Source of the DNA: Sialis fuliginosa
Lineage: Eukaryota > Arthropoda > Insecta > Megaloptera > Sialidae
NCBI GenBank assembly: GCA_961205875.1
Contig: OY540818.1
Span: forward strand, 13,056,761-13,120,760
Length of the DNA: 64,000 nucleotides
Reading direction: 5' to 3'
Both the position numbers and the translations under genes were made by a program. Positions 47,640-59,403 of the stretch are shown piece after piece. Under the pieces are notes generated by a model that searched no databases, was not told the DNA's origin, and saw nothing but the letters and a program-made list of their open reading frames with translations. Numbering within the stretch: position 1 is the stretch's first letter; each line of letters starts with the position of its first letter.

Positions 47640-48349
47640 GTCTCGTTAATATTTAAGGGGTTAGACCACTGTGACGGGCGTTTTTTCAGGGTAATTTTCA
47701 GGAATGAATTTCCAACTAAATATTTATGAAACACTAGTCATTTTTTTTATTAAAGTGACATCGTCGCAATTTCAGAATTTTTCCCGTGCATGTAGTTTTT
47801 TCTTGTGTGGCGGTCGTGATACAGCGATTGTATTATTACAAGAAGTTGTTATGAACCAATGTAACATATTCAAAAATAATTATAAATTAAATATTGAGTA
47901 CTGCATGTTTAATCGAATGTCTCCGGAACGAAACGCTTCATGTTGTTTGCTTATTACCGTTTATTTAATTAATTGATATTTGTTACTGTTTCATTTCAAA
48001 TGCATTTAGATATATTATCTTTTTGTTACATTCATTAAATTACTACTTGATATACTTTTTATAACTGGTATAGTTTGATTGAGATGAAGTCTATTTATGT
48101 TATATAAATATTGAAATAATTAATTGTCGATGTCCTTAGGATATGTTTATGCATATACGTGTATTTATTTATGATAATTGAATTTGATTTAAAAGGTTAA
48201 TGAATAATAATGAATATTAACTAATTGTAGAGTAAAATAATTATTTGTATTGGTTTTCACGATCCTAAGAAGTTAATGTTATTGTTAATAACTGCGAGTT
48301 ATCAGTGAGTTAATCAAAATAAAATTTGAATATTATTTTAAGATATATT
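47640..48349. other. AT-rich, with an unremarkable 90-codon frame
   Basis: A plus-strand ATG frame at 47704-47976 encodes 90 residues beginning MNFQLNIYETLV, with Cys-rich patches but no domain. It has neither codon bias nor splice or promoter context. Not called as a gene. Confidence 0.35.
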
Positions 48350-48431
48350 TTTTTAAGGGTGGGAAGGGGTTCGCCAAAAAAACTTTAATAGTTCTAAGGA
48401 TTTTGCGAGTCGACAAAGTTTAAGACCACTG
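48350..48431 (-). mobile_element. hAT-type terminal fragment
   Basis: The complement reads CAGTGGTCTTAAACTTTGTC, continuing through GACTCGCAAAATCCTTAGAA, close to the left end of the element at 49521. Only one end is present. Confidence 0.55.
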
Positions 48432-49520
48432 CTATAGACCTTAATATTTATCATGATACATTTATAGCCGTTCTTGAGAAAAAGGTTCTTGAACATCAGA
48501 CAGAAAGACAAATTGATCCTATAGAGTTCAGTTTTTTCATTTTTAGGTACGGTACCCTAAATAATTCAACGTCAATTTTCAAAGATATTAGTTTTATAAA
48601 AATGTGGTGCCTATATAGCGTCAAAATTGATATTAAAATTTAAGTATAAACTTCCAAAAGCTGCACTGTGCAGTAAAAACAATGTATAATAGAAACAAAT
48701 ATTAAACATCAGTAAAAAAATATATTTAGGAAAATTATTTACTAATAAATTGAAAATTTATTATTAAATTTATAACTGTAAATTATTTTGTCGTGGAAAC
48801 TAGAGCAAAATAAAATAAACTACAGTAACTAAAATCTAAATTTCTTTCAACGAAAGTTTTTAATCATTTAACTTATTGTTAGCGTGTTTTCATCACATAG
48901 TGGTATTACTACTATTCGGAAGTTGGTATGCTTCTTTTCAATTTATCTTTTTGATATTTAAAAATACATTATATACGGTGCATCTAACGACGATTTAATT
49001 ATAGCTTGATATTAAAAATTTAACAAAATTATATGTGTCTAGTTTCGTCATAGATTTATCTTTCTAAATAATTTTGATTTAATTCTTCAGTAAATACAGT
49101 GATTAAATTTGATACTAAATTAAAAAATTAATTTTGATTTTAGTTTATACTAAACTTCATAGATACATTCATTTTAATTTTTTTGTTTACTGCAATAAAG
49201 AATAATGATATTATACTGATATACTATGATAGTATTTATTTATTTTTTACAGTAAATAAAATCCATTTACAAGCCATTTATTACTTTTTTTTAAATGCGG
49301 TAATTTGAAATGTCATGTACAGTTTAATTAAATGAATTCAAGAACTTATTTCTAATTTTTTTCCTAATTTCATTCTCACAAACAGTGTCTTAAAGATGTA
49401 GGTATATAAGTAGTAAAGAAAAATTTAGAGCAAATCGGAGAAAAATTTCATTTAGATCACATAATATGTAATACAATTACCAAATATATTGTATACAAAA
49501 TATGTATTGTTTGTATAAGG
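48432..49520. other. AT-rich background
   Basis: Nothing recognised; long A/T homopolymer-rich stretches. Confidence 0.5.
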
Positions 49521-50023
49521 CAATGGTCTTAAAACTTTCTCGACTTAAAGAACCCTTAGAACTTGTACCCGCCCGGTTATGCGTTAACACGACGACATAC
49601 TAGAAAATAAATTTTGAGGGAGAGTCTGGTACAGGCGAGCGCAGAGAACACAGTGGTAAGGCGAGAATAGACATTTAGAAGGACAGACGGCAGGAAAGTT
49701 AAAAAGTCCGGATTTTGAAGTCCGACCGGAGTTTACCCTCGAGGGGATCTATTCTGTCGGTGTCTATGGAGGTGATTTGGCTAAGGAGGGGGGACCACCC
49801 TGGCCGACCTGGAGAACAGGGAGACGTACTCCGCAAAGCTAAGTGGTCTACAGTTGAAGTGTTTTTTTTTAAGATCCCTAAAGTGCGCTAATATATATTC
49901 GCGTTTGTTATCTTATTTTTTTCTTGACCCACCCCCATCTTCACTGTAGCCGACCGAGTAACGCCTTTTCTGAAATTTTTGCGTTACAATTTTGACTCGC
50001 GGAACACAGTTTGAAGACCACTA
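49521..50023. mobile_element. hAT-type non-autonomous element (503 bp) with GC-rich core
   Basis: The left end CAATGGTCTTAAAACTTTCT and the complement of the right end, TAGTGGTCTTCAAACTGTGT, are hAT-type inverted termini. The core 49600-49860 is strikingly GC-rich compared with the window (GGAGGGGGGACCACCCTGGC, CGAGCGCAGAGAAC). One frame is open for about 56 codons, containing FTLEGIYSVGVYGGDLAKEG, and stops at TAA near 49841. It may be a captured or nested piece of another element; I do not recognise the peptide. A TSD is not clear. Confidence 0.65.
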
Positions 50024-50655
50024 GAATAAAATAACACAATGATAGTAATTGATATATTCAGTAAGATAATTATGGTACATTTTAAAATTACAATTTATAA
50101 GCTCCATATAATTCTATGTCGAAATATCAATTTGTAATATCTTTCAGATTGAATTTATTTAAAAAAACTATACAAAGAATGGCTAAGAACATAAATAAAG
50201 TGAAACACGATTTACATAACAACATTAAAGTAATAAATCTAGCCAAGATAATGGCACCGATGAGTATTTTACGGATTATCAGATACTTTGCGCGAATATT
50301 GATTCCAATAAGGGCAGAAAACATAAATAATTGTGGTTAGGATGCTATTATCAAATAATAAATCACATGTAAAAGACGTTACAGGCCACGCATGTCATAA
50401 TATCTTAGTATTCGCTGGAAAGTGGGTGGGTGTTGTACATAAATATAATTTAACATAATATGTGATAGAAATATTTAGAAGTCTTGTCATGAACGGAGGA
50501 TCATATTATAAAATAAAATTATTTTTTTTAAATAAATATTGTTTTGCTATTATAATATAGACTTTATATACGTTATACTATTAGATTTTGAAATAATTAA
50601 TAATGGCTTTTTGTTAAAATTTGAGCTTAAACTGTGTAATAACTATTATTTCAAC
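50024..50655. other. AT-rich background
   Basis: Overlapping 65- and 74-codon frames on opposite strands (50116-50340) are of random AT-rich character. Nothing else. Confidence 0.45.
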
Positions 50656-51145
50656 GGACTTCAAAAAACGAGGAAAGATCTCAATTCGTCAGTATATATT
50701 TTTTATATATGTTCTGGCATAACATAAAATAATATGCATCGATTTGAACAATTTTTTGTTTGTTTGAAAGAGTATACCATATATAATTTTTTTCAAAAAC
50801 GGTGGGGGTTCTCAGTTTTTCTGTATATATTTTTTTTATGTATTTTCGGGCATAACTAAACTTAAATTTAGTGAAACTGAAAGAGTATACTCCCAAGGTG
50901 ATTCCATATTAATTTCATCAAAATCTGACCGTCGAAAAAATACTTTTTAAGAAAAATATAAAACCGACTTATAAAAAACTTAAAAACACTGAAAAGTATA
51001 CCTAATAATTAAATTTAACAGTTTTTGATGTCGGTTCTAAGCCAATAAAAACTTTTTAATAAAGAAAAAAGATAACTAACTTCCAAAACTGTTAAATTTA
51101 ATAATTAGGTATACTTTTTACTGACTTTTTTTAAGTCAGTTTGAT
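50656..51145. repeat. Repeat relic with inverted and direct internal repeats
   Basis: The text GGACTTCAAAAAACGAGG followed by TCTCAATTCG is a common insect repeat style. A related block recurs at 50798-50860 (ACGGTGGGGGTTCTCAG). At the right, 50982-51027 and 51083-51126 form an inverted pair built on AAAGTATACCTAATWATTAA and TTTAACAGTTTT, around the centre at 51055. It is likely a decayed transposon; class not assignable. A 71-codon minus frame inside is not coding. Confidence 0.5.
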
Positions 51146-52133
51146 TTAGTTTTTTATTTTTAAGAAAATGGCTAAATCATGTTTTTAAAAAAAAATTTCA
51201 TTAGCTATATAGTATAAGAAAAACACATAAATTTCAATTTAATTATACTCCATCCCATCGTCTAATATTATTTAATAATAACATTTCATACACATGTTAA
51301 AATCTCGCTAAAATATTTATTACTTTTTCTTTGTTTAACTTTTTAACTAATTGAGATTTGATATTTTCTATATTGTTAAAAAATAACAGTACGTAATTTT
51401 TATGTCATAGTAAAGATACTTTTTTTGCAATATTTTCTTCATTAATTTTATAAAATCAATTAACTTTTTTATTCATATGTAATTATAAATATGATATATA
51501 AGTATGTATGTACAATATTGATAGTACGTGACAATGTGTATATTGTACTGACTTTTGACAAGAGAAAGGGGGTGACATGTGCCAACAAATTGATAAATTA
51601 CTTCTTACAAAAACAAGATCAAACTGGTGATTAATTATTACATGCGTAAAAATAAAAGTCCACATCAAAAAAATAATTCTCTTTTTATTCTCCCACACGT
51701 TGAAAATATTGACGTAGTAATTTTCATTTTCGTTACATTGTTAAGTGAAATTCAGTTCAATTATAAAGTGAGATTTATCATATAAGAATTTTTGTTACAG
51801 TTTAAAACTGTTCATATAATTATGAACGAATCTTGATGGAATAATGACAAAGCTGTATTTGTTTAGTATGTAGTATTGACGTTGCCTCAAGATACTTGAA
51901 ATTAAATACGTGTGGATAAAATGTTATGTAAAAACATATTGCGTGAATTAAAGATTATAAAATAACTGTATTTATATTCTACACTGCTATATTTATATAT
52001 TTATGTTTGGGACATCATAGGAAATTGTTAAACAATTAACCACTAAAAATGTTTAATTATTAATGAGCTATTTAAAAGAAAATGCTCGGAGCTAAATACA
52101 TTTAAATAGCTCTCTATATTTATTAAAATAGGT
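51146..52133. other. AT-rich background
   Basis: A 71-codon minus frame at 51483-51698 has no domain. No repeat partner. Confidence 0.5.
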
Positions 52134-52689
52134 GGTACTGGCACCAGTCTTGGATATGACCCTAGTAATGGATATTTTTTAATTAAATGTACTGAATTAG
52201 AAATATTTGTTGATATTTGATTACTACCATTTCTGAATATTTATCTATATACATTTAACTTACAGCGTGATTTGATGAAAATCGGTAAATAGGTGTCAGA
52301 ATGGTGGATATTTAAACTATTATTAGTACAATTTATTAATTAATTAGGTATTATATTATCATAATAACTGCTTTACATTGTTTCAAATTTGACGATTCTT
52401 TCTTTTATATATTTTGTGTCATAGTACTTATCATAAGCAAGTGTCCATCACTGCGTGATCATTACTGGTTTTACTTTATCCATTACTGGAGAAAAAACAT
52501 AAACAAAATAAAAGGATATAATTTAAAAAACAAACTATATTTGCGGACTTTGATATAATTAAATTGATTAAATAAAGAGTTACATGTTCTATTAGAAACA
52601 TGAGTTCATGAGAATTACAAAAAAGAAGCTCGTCAATCACAAAAATAGTAAACCTTGCTCTTATATCGGCTATAACTGGTGCCAGTACC
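52134..52689 (+). mobile_element. Family B MITE, reference full-length copy (556 bp)
   Basis: Both termini are intact: GGTACTGGCACCAGTCTTGG at the left and TATAACTGGTGCCAGTACC at the right, giving at least 15 bases of perfect inverted terminus with further pairing inward. The interior lacks any open frame. Other copies at 634, 16110, 38403 and 44736 can be aligned to this one. No target duplication is obvious in the AT-rich flanks, so the superfamily remains open. Confidence 0.9.
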
Positions 52690-54379
52690 TTATTTGAAAT
52701 AGTATTTTTTGTGACTGAATTAAAAAAAATATATATTTTAAATCGTATCTATTTTTGCTTTTTTGCCATATTTAAAGGACAAGAGAAAGTTATGTGATCT
52801 GAAATTTTCCACTTGTTCTTTTCAGTGGTCAGAATAATCATTTTGTGTTCTGTGTCAACATTTATTTTTATGTTTTATTACATTTAGATAATAAGTTTTC
52901 CTTCCTTCTAGCGGATGCATGAGTAGATAGTAGTAGACATAAGTATGATCATTAGCATATTGTTATTAAATAGTAATAATAATAGCAAATTCTAAACCCA
53001 CGAGTACATGCTGACTGTAAAACATAATCAAGAATTAAAATCAACCATCCTTATAGCCGTGTACATATATATACATATATTTACTTGCTACTGTATGAAA
53101 TGATACACAATATACATATCTATAAACACAACAAATTTTCAATGCTAATACGTATGTAAGACAATGATCTTACCACGATTTCGAATTTGATAAAAATGTT
53201 TGGATTGTTTGAAAGCGTGTACAGATGTTTAGAGATGTTTCAAGTCACGAAGGTTTTGCCTTTTAGGTATTGTTTATACATTATACTGCATTTTATAATA
53301 ACGGCATAACCGGAGTACTACATTATTTACTGTAATGAAATTGCGCATAATTACGAACATTGTTTCTAATGGAATTTACAAATTCTAATTCGATTTCGTT
53401 TAATGATATGAATTAAGGACATATTCAAAACAAACGTAGTTGATAGTATATCGTTCTGTTAATATATAGATCAGATTTGTATGTATGTATATATGGTGTA
53501 ACCTGTTGCACTTTTGAACTAAATGTCAACTTATATAAATTTGGTTTAAAAGTATGTAATTTATTATTAAAACTAACATATAATAATTTTTTAAATGAAA
53601 ATTAAAATTAGTATAAATAAAGTTGATAATGGTAAATGGTAACCTATTTAAAAAAAATCAAATAGAAGATCACAATTCAAAGTTAAATTTGTTTCTTTTT
53701 TATTATTAAGGACATTGTTCAACAAATTTCTTAATAAATCGTAGATATATGATATTTTGTTCTGCGTTTATAGATGCCGATATCCCAAGGCAGTTATCAA
53801 CTCTCTCTCTGTCTGTCTCTCTCTTAACTTTAATTAAAAAATTAAATTGAATTAACATAAACGAATAAATTTAAAAATAATACGGTACTGGACAATAGTA
53901 TACGTACTTCGACTCGCATTTGACACTTTTTTGTAGGCAGTTAGTGACAAATAATGTAATCTATATTAAAATTAACTATGTAAAGCAGAAAAAAACGATT
54001 AAAATTTATATTAATGCACATAGTTTTCATGTAGGTAGTTTAATTGAAATAAATTAAAAATTTTGCTTATTTAAAAAACAAATTAATTTTAATTGAATAA
54101 CAATTAGTCCTAATCACATTATTTAAATTTGATTTCATTAGAACGAGGAAATGATTCGATTTGTTTAAATAATTGACATACTTGTGAACTGTTTCAAGAA
54201 ATTGTGCAAGTACTGTAATATCACATTTAGTGCTACCTTTTATGAAATGTTGACCGATTGTTTAAATTATTATTACTTGGTAAATCAAGCCTACAAATAG
54301 TATCAATATTTTGGTACGATTTACATAAGATATTTTGTACAAATAGTTATTATTTGCAAGATGAAATAAAGGGCAAATT
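52690..54379. other. AT-rich background with a CT/GT-rich microsatellite
   Basis: A CTCTCTCTGTCTGTCTCTCT tract lies at 53801-53823. No gene or family member. Confidence 0.5.
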
Positions 54380-54507
54380 ATATAGATGCCCCAAATTTCG
54401 AGAAACATTTGAGTTTAATAATTCCTTATAATCTCAGCAATTGCTATGAGAAGAACATTATAACTGCTCATCCCCCCATCCCACCGCGCATGGCTCCGGC
54501 GTCACTA
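54380..54507 (-). mobile_element. hAT-type right end, partial
   Basis: The stretch ends ATGGCTCCGGCGTCACTA, whose complement TAGTGACGCCGGAGCC parallels the CAGTGGCGCCGG terminus at 43647, preceded by a C-rich CCCCCCATCCCACCGC tract. The other end is not found. Confidence 0.45.
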
Positions 54508-54689
54508 AACTATATTATCGTTTTCGTCCGACAATATTGTTTTAAAGAGAAACAATAATATAGTTATTAAGGATTAAGAGTATATTCCTATATTTAGAAA
54601 ATATTGTTTCCTTGGCTTTTTGATCTGATTACGTTACTTTGGAAGTTATGAGATAATCTTTGTTTGTAAGTACTACTCTGAAAGAAGTT

Positions 54690-54814
54690 TTTAAACAACC
54701 TGTAGCTCAGAGAGTGTTGAAGATAGACCCTACTTTCCCGTACAATTTTTTACTCGCAATGAACCAAGGAATCAGCTCTTAAAATATATGTATCCCAAAC
54801 CGGACCACCCTGTA
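54690..54814 (-). mobile_element. TA-flanked mariner-type end, partial
   Basis: The terminus at 54812 reads, as complement, CAGGGTGGTCCGGTTTGGGA and abuts TA (54813-54814). No left counterpart is seen, so only one end is called and the left limit is approximate. Confidence 0.4.
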
Positions 54815-55139
54815 TATTAAACAAGAATTGTTATACTTATTTTGACTTTTAAACGGCAGATCACGATTTACTTATCCTTTTTGGATTGCAACTGAATTTT
54901 TCTAAATCATTCTCAACACTTATAATTTCAAGCAGCGTGTATAAAAACACAACCAACAATAAATCTTTACAATATAAAATACACCATTACCGTTTTGCAC
55001 ATCCTGGCCAAAGCATACATACAAATACACACACACAGTATATAGAGTTTCTTCTACAGCGTACAATATTTCATTTACACTTTAACAAACTCTGACATTA
55101 TTGTGAATAAGCTTTTAATTTATTGGTACATTATAAACC

Positions 55140-55310
55140 GCGATCTGGTATGTAAGCGGTACCGCTCCTACGACGCTGGGACGCCCACGCGTGCACGCGC
55201 GCGATGCAGTCCGTGGACGCGCGTTATAATCTATCGTTTCCCTTATACAGACACCACATTCATGTGTCTCTAGGACTCTAGGGCCATGCTCTTGTTGTTA
55301 CCGTTTCAGT
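55140..55310. promoter_or_regulatory. CpG-dense island, candidate promoter or enhancer
   Basis: Around 55170-55225 CpGs are densely packed (CTACGACGCTGGGACGCC, ACGCGTGCACGCGCGCG), followed by GCGCGTTATAATC and a pyrimidine-rich CTTGTTGTTACCGTTTCAG that would serve as a splice acceptor at 55309. Such CpG density is unique in the window. A 63-codon frame downstream (55315-55506) has no domain. A TSS or a regulatory island are both possible; no gene can be named. Confidence 0.35.
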
Positions 55311-55869
55311 ATTTTTGTGGCGGCATGCTATTGTGTTGCGTTGGCTTCTTTGTTTTTCAAACATGTGTGGGGAACTTTTGACCTTTGGATCATATAGGGG
55401 ATATTTGAGTAATAATAATAATAGGCGACGCTCTGATACTTTTTCGTGGATTATCGAACTTTATTTACTAGCCCCTTTTTCCCTTTTTTTCTTAATACGT
55501 GACTGACCTAATTATTCAATATACATTTTTTGTTTAATTACGCATTAATATCACAATTATATAGCATTCGTTTTTATTTTGATATAATTTTATTTGAAAA
55601 TATTAATTGTAATTTAAATCTCTAATTTTTATATACATATTTTTCTTAAAGAATATCAGTTGTAAATTTTCTTTGATATGAACTTACTATAAATTATTTA
55701 TCATATAGCCTTAATTAATTTTAGGGTCTTTGGAACATTAAAATTTTAATCAACGTGAAATTAAAACATACAAACCAACAAAATAAAAATAAAAAACTAA
55801 AAAATTGACAGATATTTTCTGTAAAGCAAAGCTTTGACACAAGAAACAAAATATATAGTTACTATTGAA
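55311..55869. other. AT-rich background
   Basis: Nothing recognised beyond the short downstream frame mentioned under the CpG island. Confidence 0.4.
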
Positions 55870-56095
55870 TGCTGGTGAAAAATTCCGGGTAGCTCCGCGT
55901 TCTGCGTTGTCTTCTTGACAACGTTTCGGTTGAATCCTATCGGCCATCTTCAGATGATTAGTCACTAGTCACTAGTCAAACGAAGTTCAAAGAACTAAGT
56001 TCAGACCACACCTGAAGATGGCCGATAGGATTCGACCAAAACGTCGACATGAAGACAATGCAAAACGTGGAGCTATCCGGAATTTTTCACCAGCA
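55870..56095. mobile_element. Foldback with hammerhead-like core words (Penelope-like candidate)
   Basis: Two 84-base arms (55870-55953 and 56012-56095) are inverted copies about 88% alike, from TGCTGGTGAAAAATTCCGG at the tip to ATCGGCCATCTTCAG at the centre. Each carries CTGAAGATGGCCGATAGGAT; on the minus strand of the left arm this is followed by CAACCGAAACGTTGTC. CTGANGA plus GAAAC are the conserved words of hammerhead ribozymes, which Penelope-like retroelements are known to carry. Stem II and stem I do not pair well here, so an active ribozyme is unlikely. A direct AGTCACT repeat lies in the spacer. Confidence 0.55.
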
Positions 56096-56550
56096 TGTAC
56101 ATTTCAACATTACTATTGAATAATTATAAAAAATAAATAAAAAAATAGGCATGAAAATTATAAGAGGTAGGTGATTATTTGTTCAATTACCCCCTCCTCT
56201 ATTTCTATGTGCTTACGCATTTGCACACATGTATTTTTATTAATAATGATATTTAAATATAGCAATGACTTATGTGTATAATATGTTTGCCATGTAAACA
56301 AAATTGACTTATGAAAACTGGATATCAGATTAATTTCACTTTCATATAAATACTGTATGATAAATGATATAAAATCGTAAAAATATTGAATGGTGTGAAG
56401 CATTTGATTTTTATTACTTAGCGTTTTACATTATACCTATACTTCGATGTATCATATACAAATTCCCTAATCATAGAAATTGTAAGAGTCCTAAAGAAGA
56501 GTGTCTTTAGGAAATTGATGTTGATAGCATTGCTATTGAAACACGTGTAA
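56096..56550. other. AT-rich background
   Basis: An 81-codon minus frame (56158-56403) is Ile/Tyr/Phe-rich without a domain. Nothing else. Confidence 0.5.
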
Positions 56551-56704
56551 GTCTAAGCCATAGGTTCCTAAATTTATTGGACCTACAACCCCCTTTTCAG
56601 CTATAAAAAATCACAAGGTTTCTCATATAATAATCTAGGGCTTCCCAATTACATCCAAAGCCAAGAGAAACGAGGACCGTAGTTTGGGAACCAGTGGTCT
56701 AAGC
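56551..56704. mobile_element. Short hAT MITE with perfect 8-bp duplication
   Basis: The element 56559-56696 (138 bp) starts CATAGGTTCCTAAATTTATT; the complement of its right end is CACTGGTTCCCAAACTACGG. It is flanked by identical GTCTAAGC at 56551-56558 and 56697-56704. An 8-bp duplication is diagnostic of the hAT superfamily. Non-coding and deletion-derived. Confidence 0.92.
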
Positions 56705-57617
56705 TCTTACAATTTTTATGGTTAGGGAATTTATATTTGTATTTGTATTTAGGGGATTTATATTTAGTCCAAACCATAGTTTTTATCTGTTGTTTGTTTG
56801 TTATTATACTTTTACTGTTTGTAATTGTCAGGAAAACAATCGATAATTAAAAAACATTTCTACAACATTTTAATATTTTTAATAATAGTCAGCAGATTAA
56901 ACTATTATCTATTAGTAAATTAATTTTCGTATTTAATTCTAGACATACGTGAAAAATCTTTGTGACGAATATAACGAGGTTTCCACCTACTTGAGTTTTC
57001 TTTATTTTTCTTTATAAGAAACACAAAAGCTCAAAGAACACAATAATTTCATGTCAACATACGTAAATAAAATATGCATCTGATTCACAGTATTCTGCTT
57101 ACATTGAATAAATGACATGTAAAACATATATGACAATGCAAACATGATAATAATTTTTTTTAATGAATTTCATGTTAAGTTATTCGCACCTGTGCATTGC
57201 TAAGTAGGAAAACATTTAGTAAACATCCTGTCTCGTTACGAAACGTTCGTTTTGCTTTCTTATCAATTGACAATAGTCATAATTGGAAAATAATAGATGC
57301 AAGAATTCAAAGCATTTATTTGCATCATTTTGAAATTAAACAGCTTCACATTGAGTTTTTTTTTCTTGATATAATTATCTTTTGCAACAAATTGTTATGG
57401 CAGCTGTAATGTCTACAAGTAGAATTCATTAAAATTGTCAACATTATATAAGAGCAAAATATTTCTTGAGATATTTTAATTAACAAATTAAATAGTAATA
57501 TCTAGAAATACACACTTATATAGAGGTAATATATAGTTGAAGATATGTATACTTGTAGATAATCGAAGGAAAACATTATGTAAATATGTTGTTAATTATG
57601 AAAATACTGTATATGTA
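56705..57617. other. AT-rich background
   Basis: A 70-codon frame at 57197-57409 has no recognisable domain. No repeats. Confidence 0.5.
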
Positions 57618-57720
57618 TAGAGGTTTACCGGAATTGGAATATCCAATTCCGGCCGGAACCGGAATCGTCGGAATTCACGAAAATATCAGGAACTGAAGTT
57701 TTATTCGAAAATTCTATTTT
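57618..57720 (+). mobile_element. hAT-type end, family I, second copy
   Basis: TAGAGGTTTACCGGAATTGG, then CCGGCCGGAACCGGAAT and CGGAATTCACGAAAAT, follow the order of the copy at 35116. No partner end is visible. Confidence 0.5.
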
Positions 57721-57742
57721 AATTTAATATAATAAAATAATA

Positions 57743-58374
57743 TACAGTGCCTTCCAAATGTTCCTAGCCACCTAAATAACTTTTGAATTTTTTGAAATAT
57801 AGGATTGAAATTTATACAATGGGGGAGGCAAGGGGATCTAAGATATCTTAAATGGCACATGGGGTTGAGCGAGGGCTCGTTCGAAATGGCTTTCCAAGAC
57901 AAAAACAACGTGGGGTCGCAGAGGTCTAAAATTTTTTTCCGAAGAGTTATGATCATTTGAACATTTCTATTGAGATTAGGTTAAATGTATTTTCAAAAAT
58001 GTACTAAAATGAAAAAAAGAACGACTTGCTGATAAACGTGTTTTTCAACTTGATCTGTTTTTTTTTTCATTTTAGAACATTTCTGAAAATGCATCTAACC
58101 TAATCTCAATATAGTTCCTCAAATGATCGAAAAAAATTGTAAGGACCTCGGCGACCCCGTATTGTTTTTGTGCCCTTTCAAACGAGCTTCACTCAACCCC
58201 ACGTACCATATAAGATTTATGGGCTCCTCCCACTCTCCAGGAGTGTGTTAGTGGGTATTTTTGTGGTTAAACAATAGACTTTGTAATCCCATTGTGTCCC
58301 TATAAATTTCAATTGTATATATTAAACCATTCAAAAGTTATTTAGGTGGCCCAGAACTTTTGGATAGTACTGTA
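57743..58374. mobile_element. Tc1/mariner-type foldback, 628-bp near-palindrome
   Basis: The element 57745-58372 is flanked by TA. Its ends are CAGTGCCTTCCAAATGTTCC and, as complement, CAGTACTATCCAAAAGTTCT. Arms of about 280-315 bases pair over nearly the whole length (shared GCCACCTAAATAACTTTTGA and ATTGAGATTAGGTTARATG), leaving about 35 bases at the centre near 58023-58055. It is a foldback MITE without a transposase. An 80-codon minus frame in the left arm is not a gene. Confidence 0.9.
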
Positions 58375-59403
58375 TATGTATGCTTTATACATAGATTATT
58401 ATTTTAAATTACTACAACATTTTTTTTCACCCAATAGGCAAAATTTTGTAAATTTATTAGAAAAAATAAATAAAATCTTGTGAATATCAAATTTTATTAT
58501 TATTAGACAATTTTAAAATCGGTTCATTCAAAAGTATGCAAAGTTTTTAATAAAATATTCTCAGTGAACAATTTCAGATAAAAAAGAGGATAAAAACTTC
58601 AATTCCAAACCAGTTACCAATAAAATAAATGGCGATATTACCAATAACATCTCTTATCAGCATTGATTTATTGCTCTCAATAATAATATACGACAATTAC
58701 TTATCAGTGTAATTAATAAAGAGAAAATATAAATGGCTTCGCATCAATCGATTTAATATAAATCATCATTGCATTACAAAAGTGTTTTCTCAGCGCTTAA
58801 TCAAATTAATTCACTTCATTATAAATAACCTTGTTAATGACAGAAGGAAAACAGGAAATATTACGCACTTTTTTGTGTAAAAAAATTTAAATTGAGTTCG
58901 TTATGCAAATGCGTGAACAATTTATTTTATTATGTTTTCATTTTTAGTCATCATTAGGTGTATGTTAATTATGAAACAGGTAATTAGAGTTGTGCAAAAT
59001 CATGGCAAAGGTTAATAAATGACAATGTAAAATGACATTCATGTTGTTGCACATGTGTTTCATTCACAGTGATTCTTTTATGTTTATTTTAATGATTTCT
59101 GTTTTAAATATACAAGGAAAAGTATGTCTGAATTGTTTAATTAATTTGATATACTTAAACTGATTTAATTCATTTTTCAAATTGACGCTTGCCTCATTAT
59201 TGAACATTGCTTCGTTGCTTTATATGTAAATTAATTTAAATTTTGATATACAGTTACACACAAGATGAATGTTTAAGTTTAATAAAATGATACGAAATTA
59301 ATTTGATTAAAAATGCATTTAATTTTTTAATTATCTTATTACTTTATATTTATTTTATTTATATCTAGTTTTCCAAATTCTTTAGAACAAGCAATTATTA
59401 TTA
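58375..59403. other. AT-rich background
   Basis: Nothing recognised. Confidence 0.5.

Noticed and set aside
47704-47976. 90-codon plus-strand frame
   Set aside because: No recognisable domain, random-looking residue use and no transcription context; left as background.
53801-53823. CRISPR-like or satellite array
   Set aside because: It is a simple CT/GT microsatellite without spacers.
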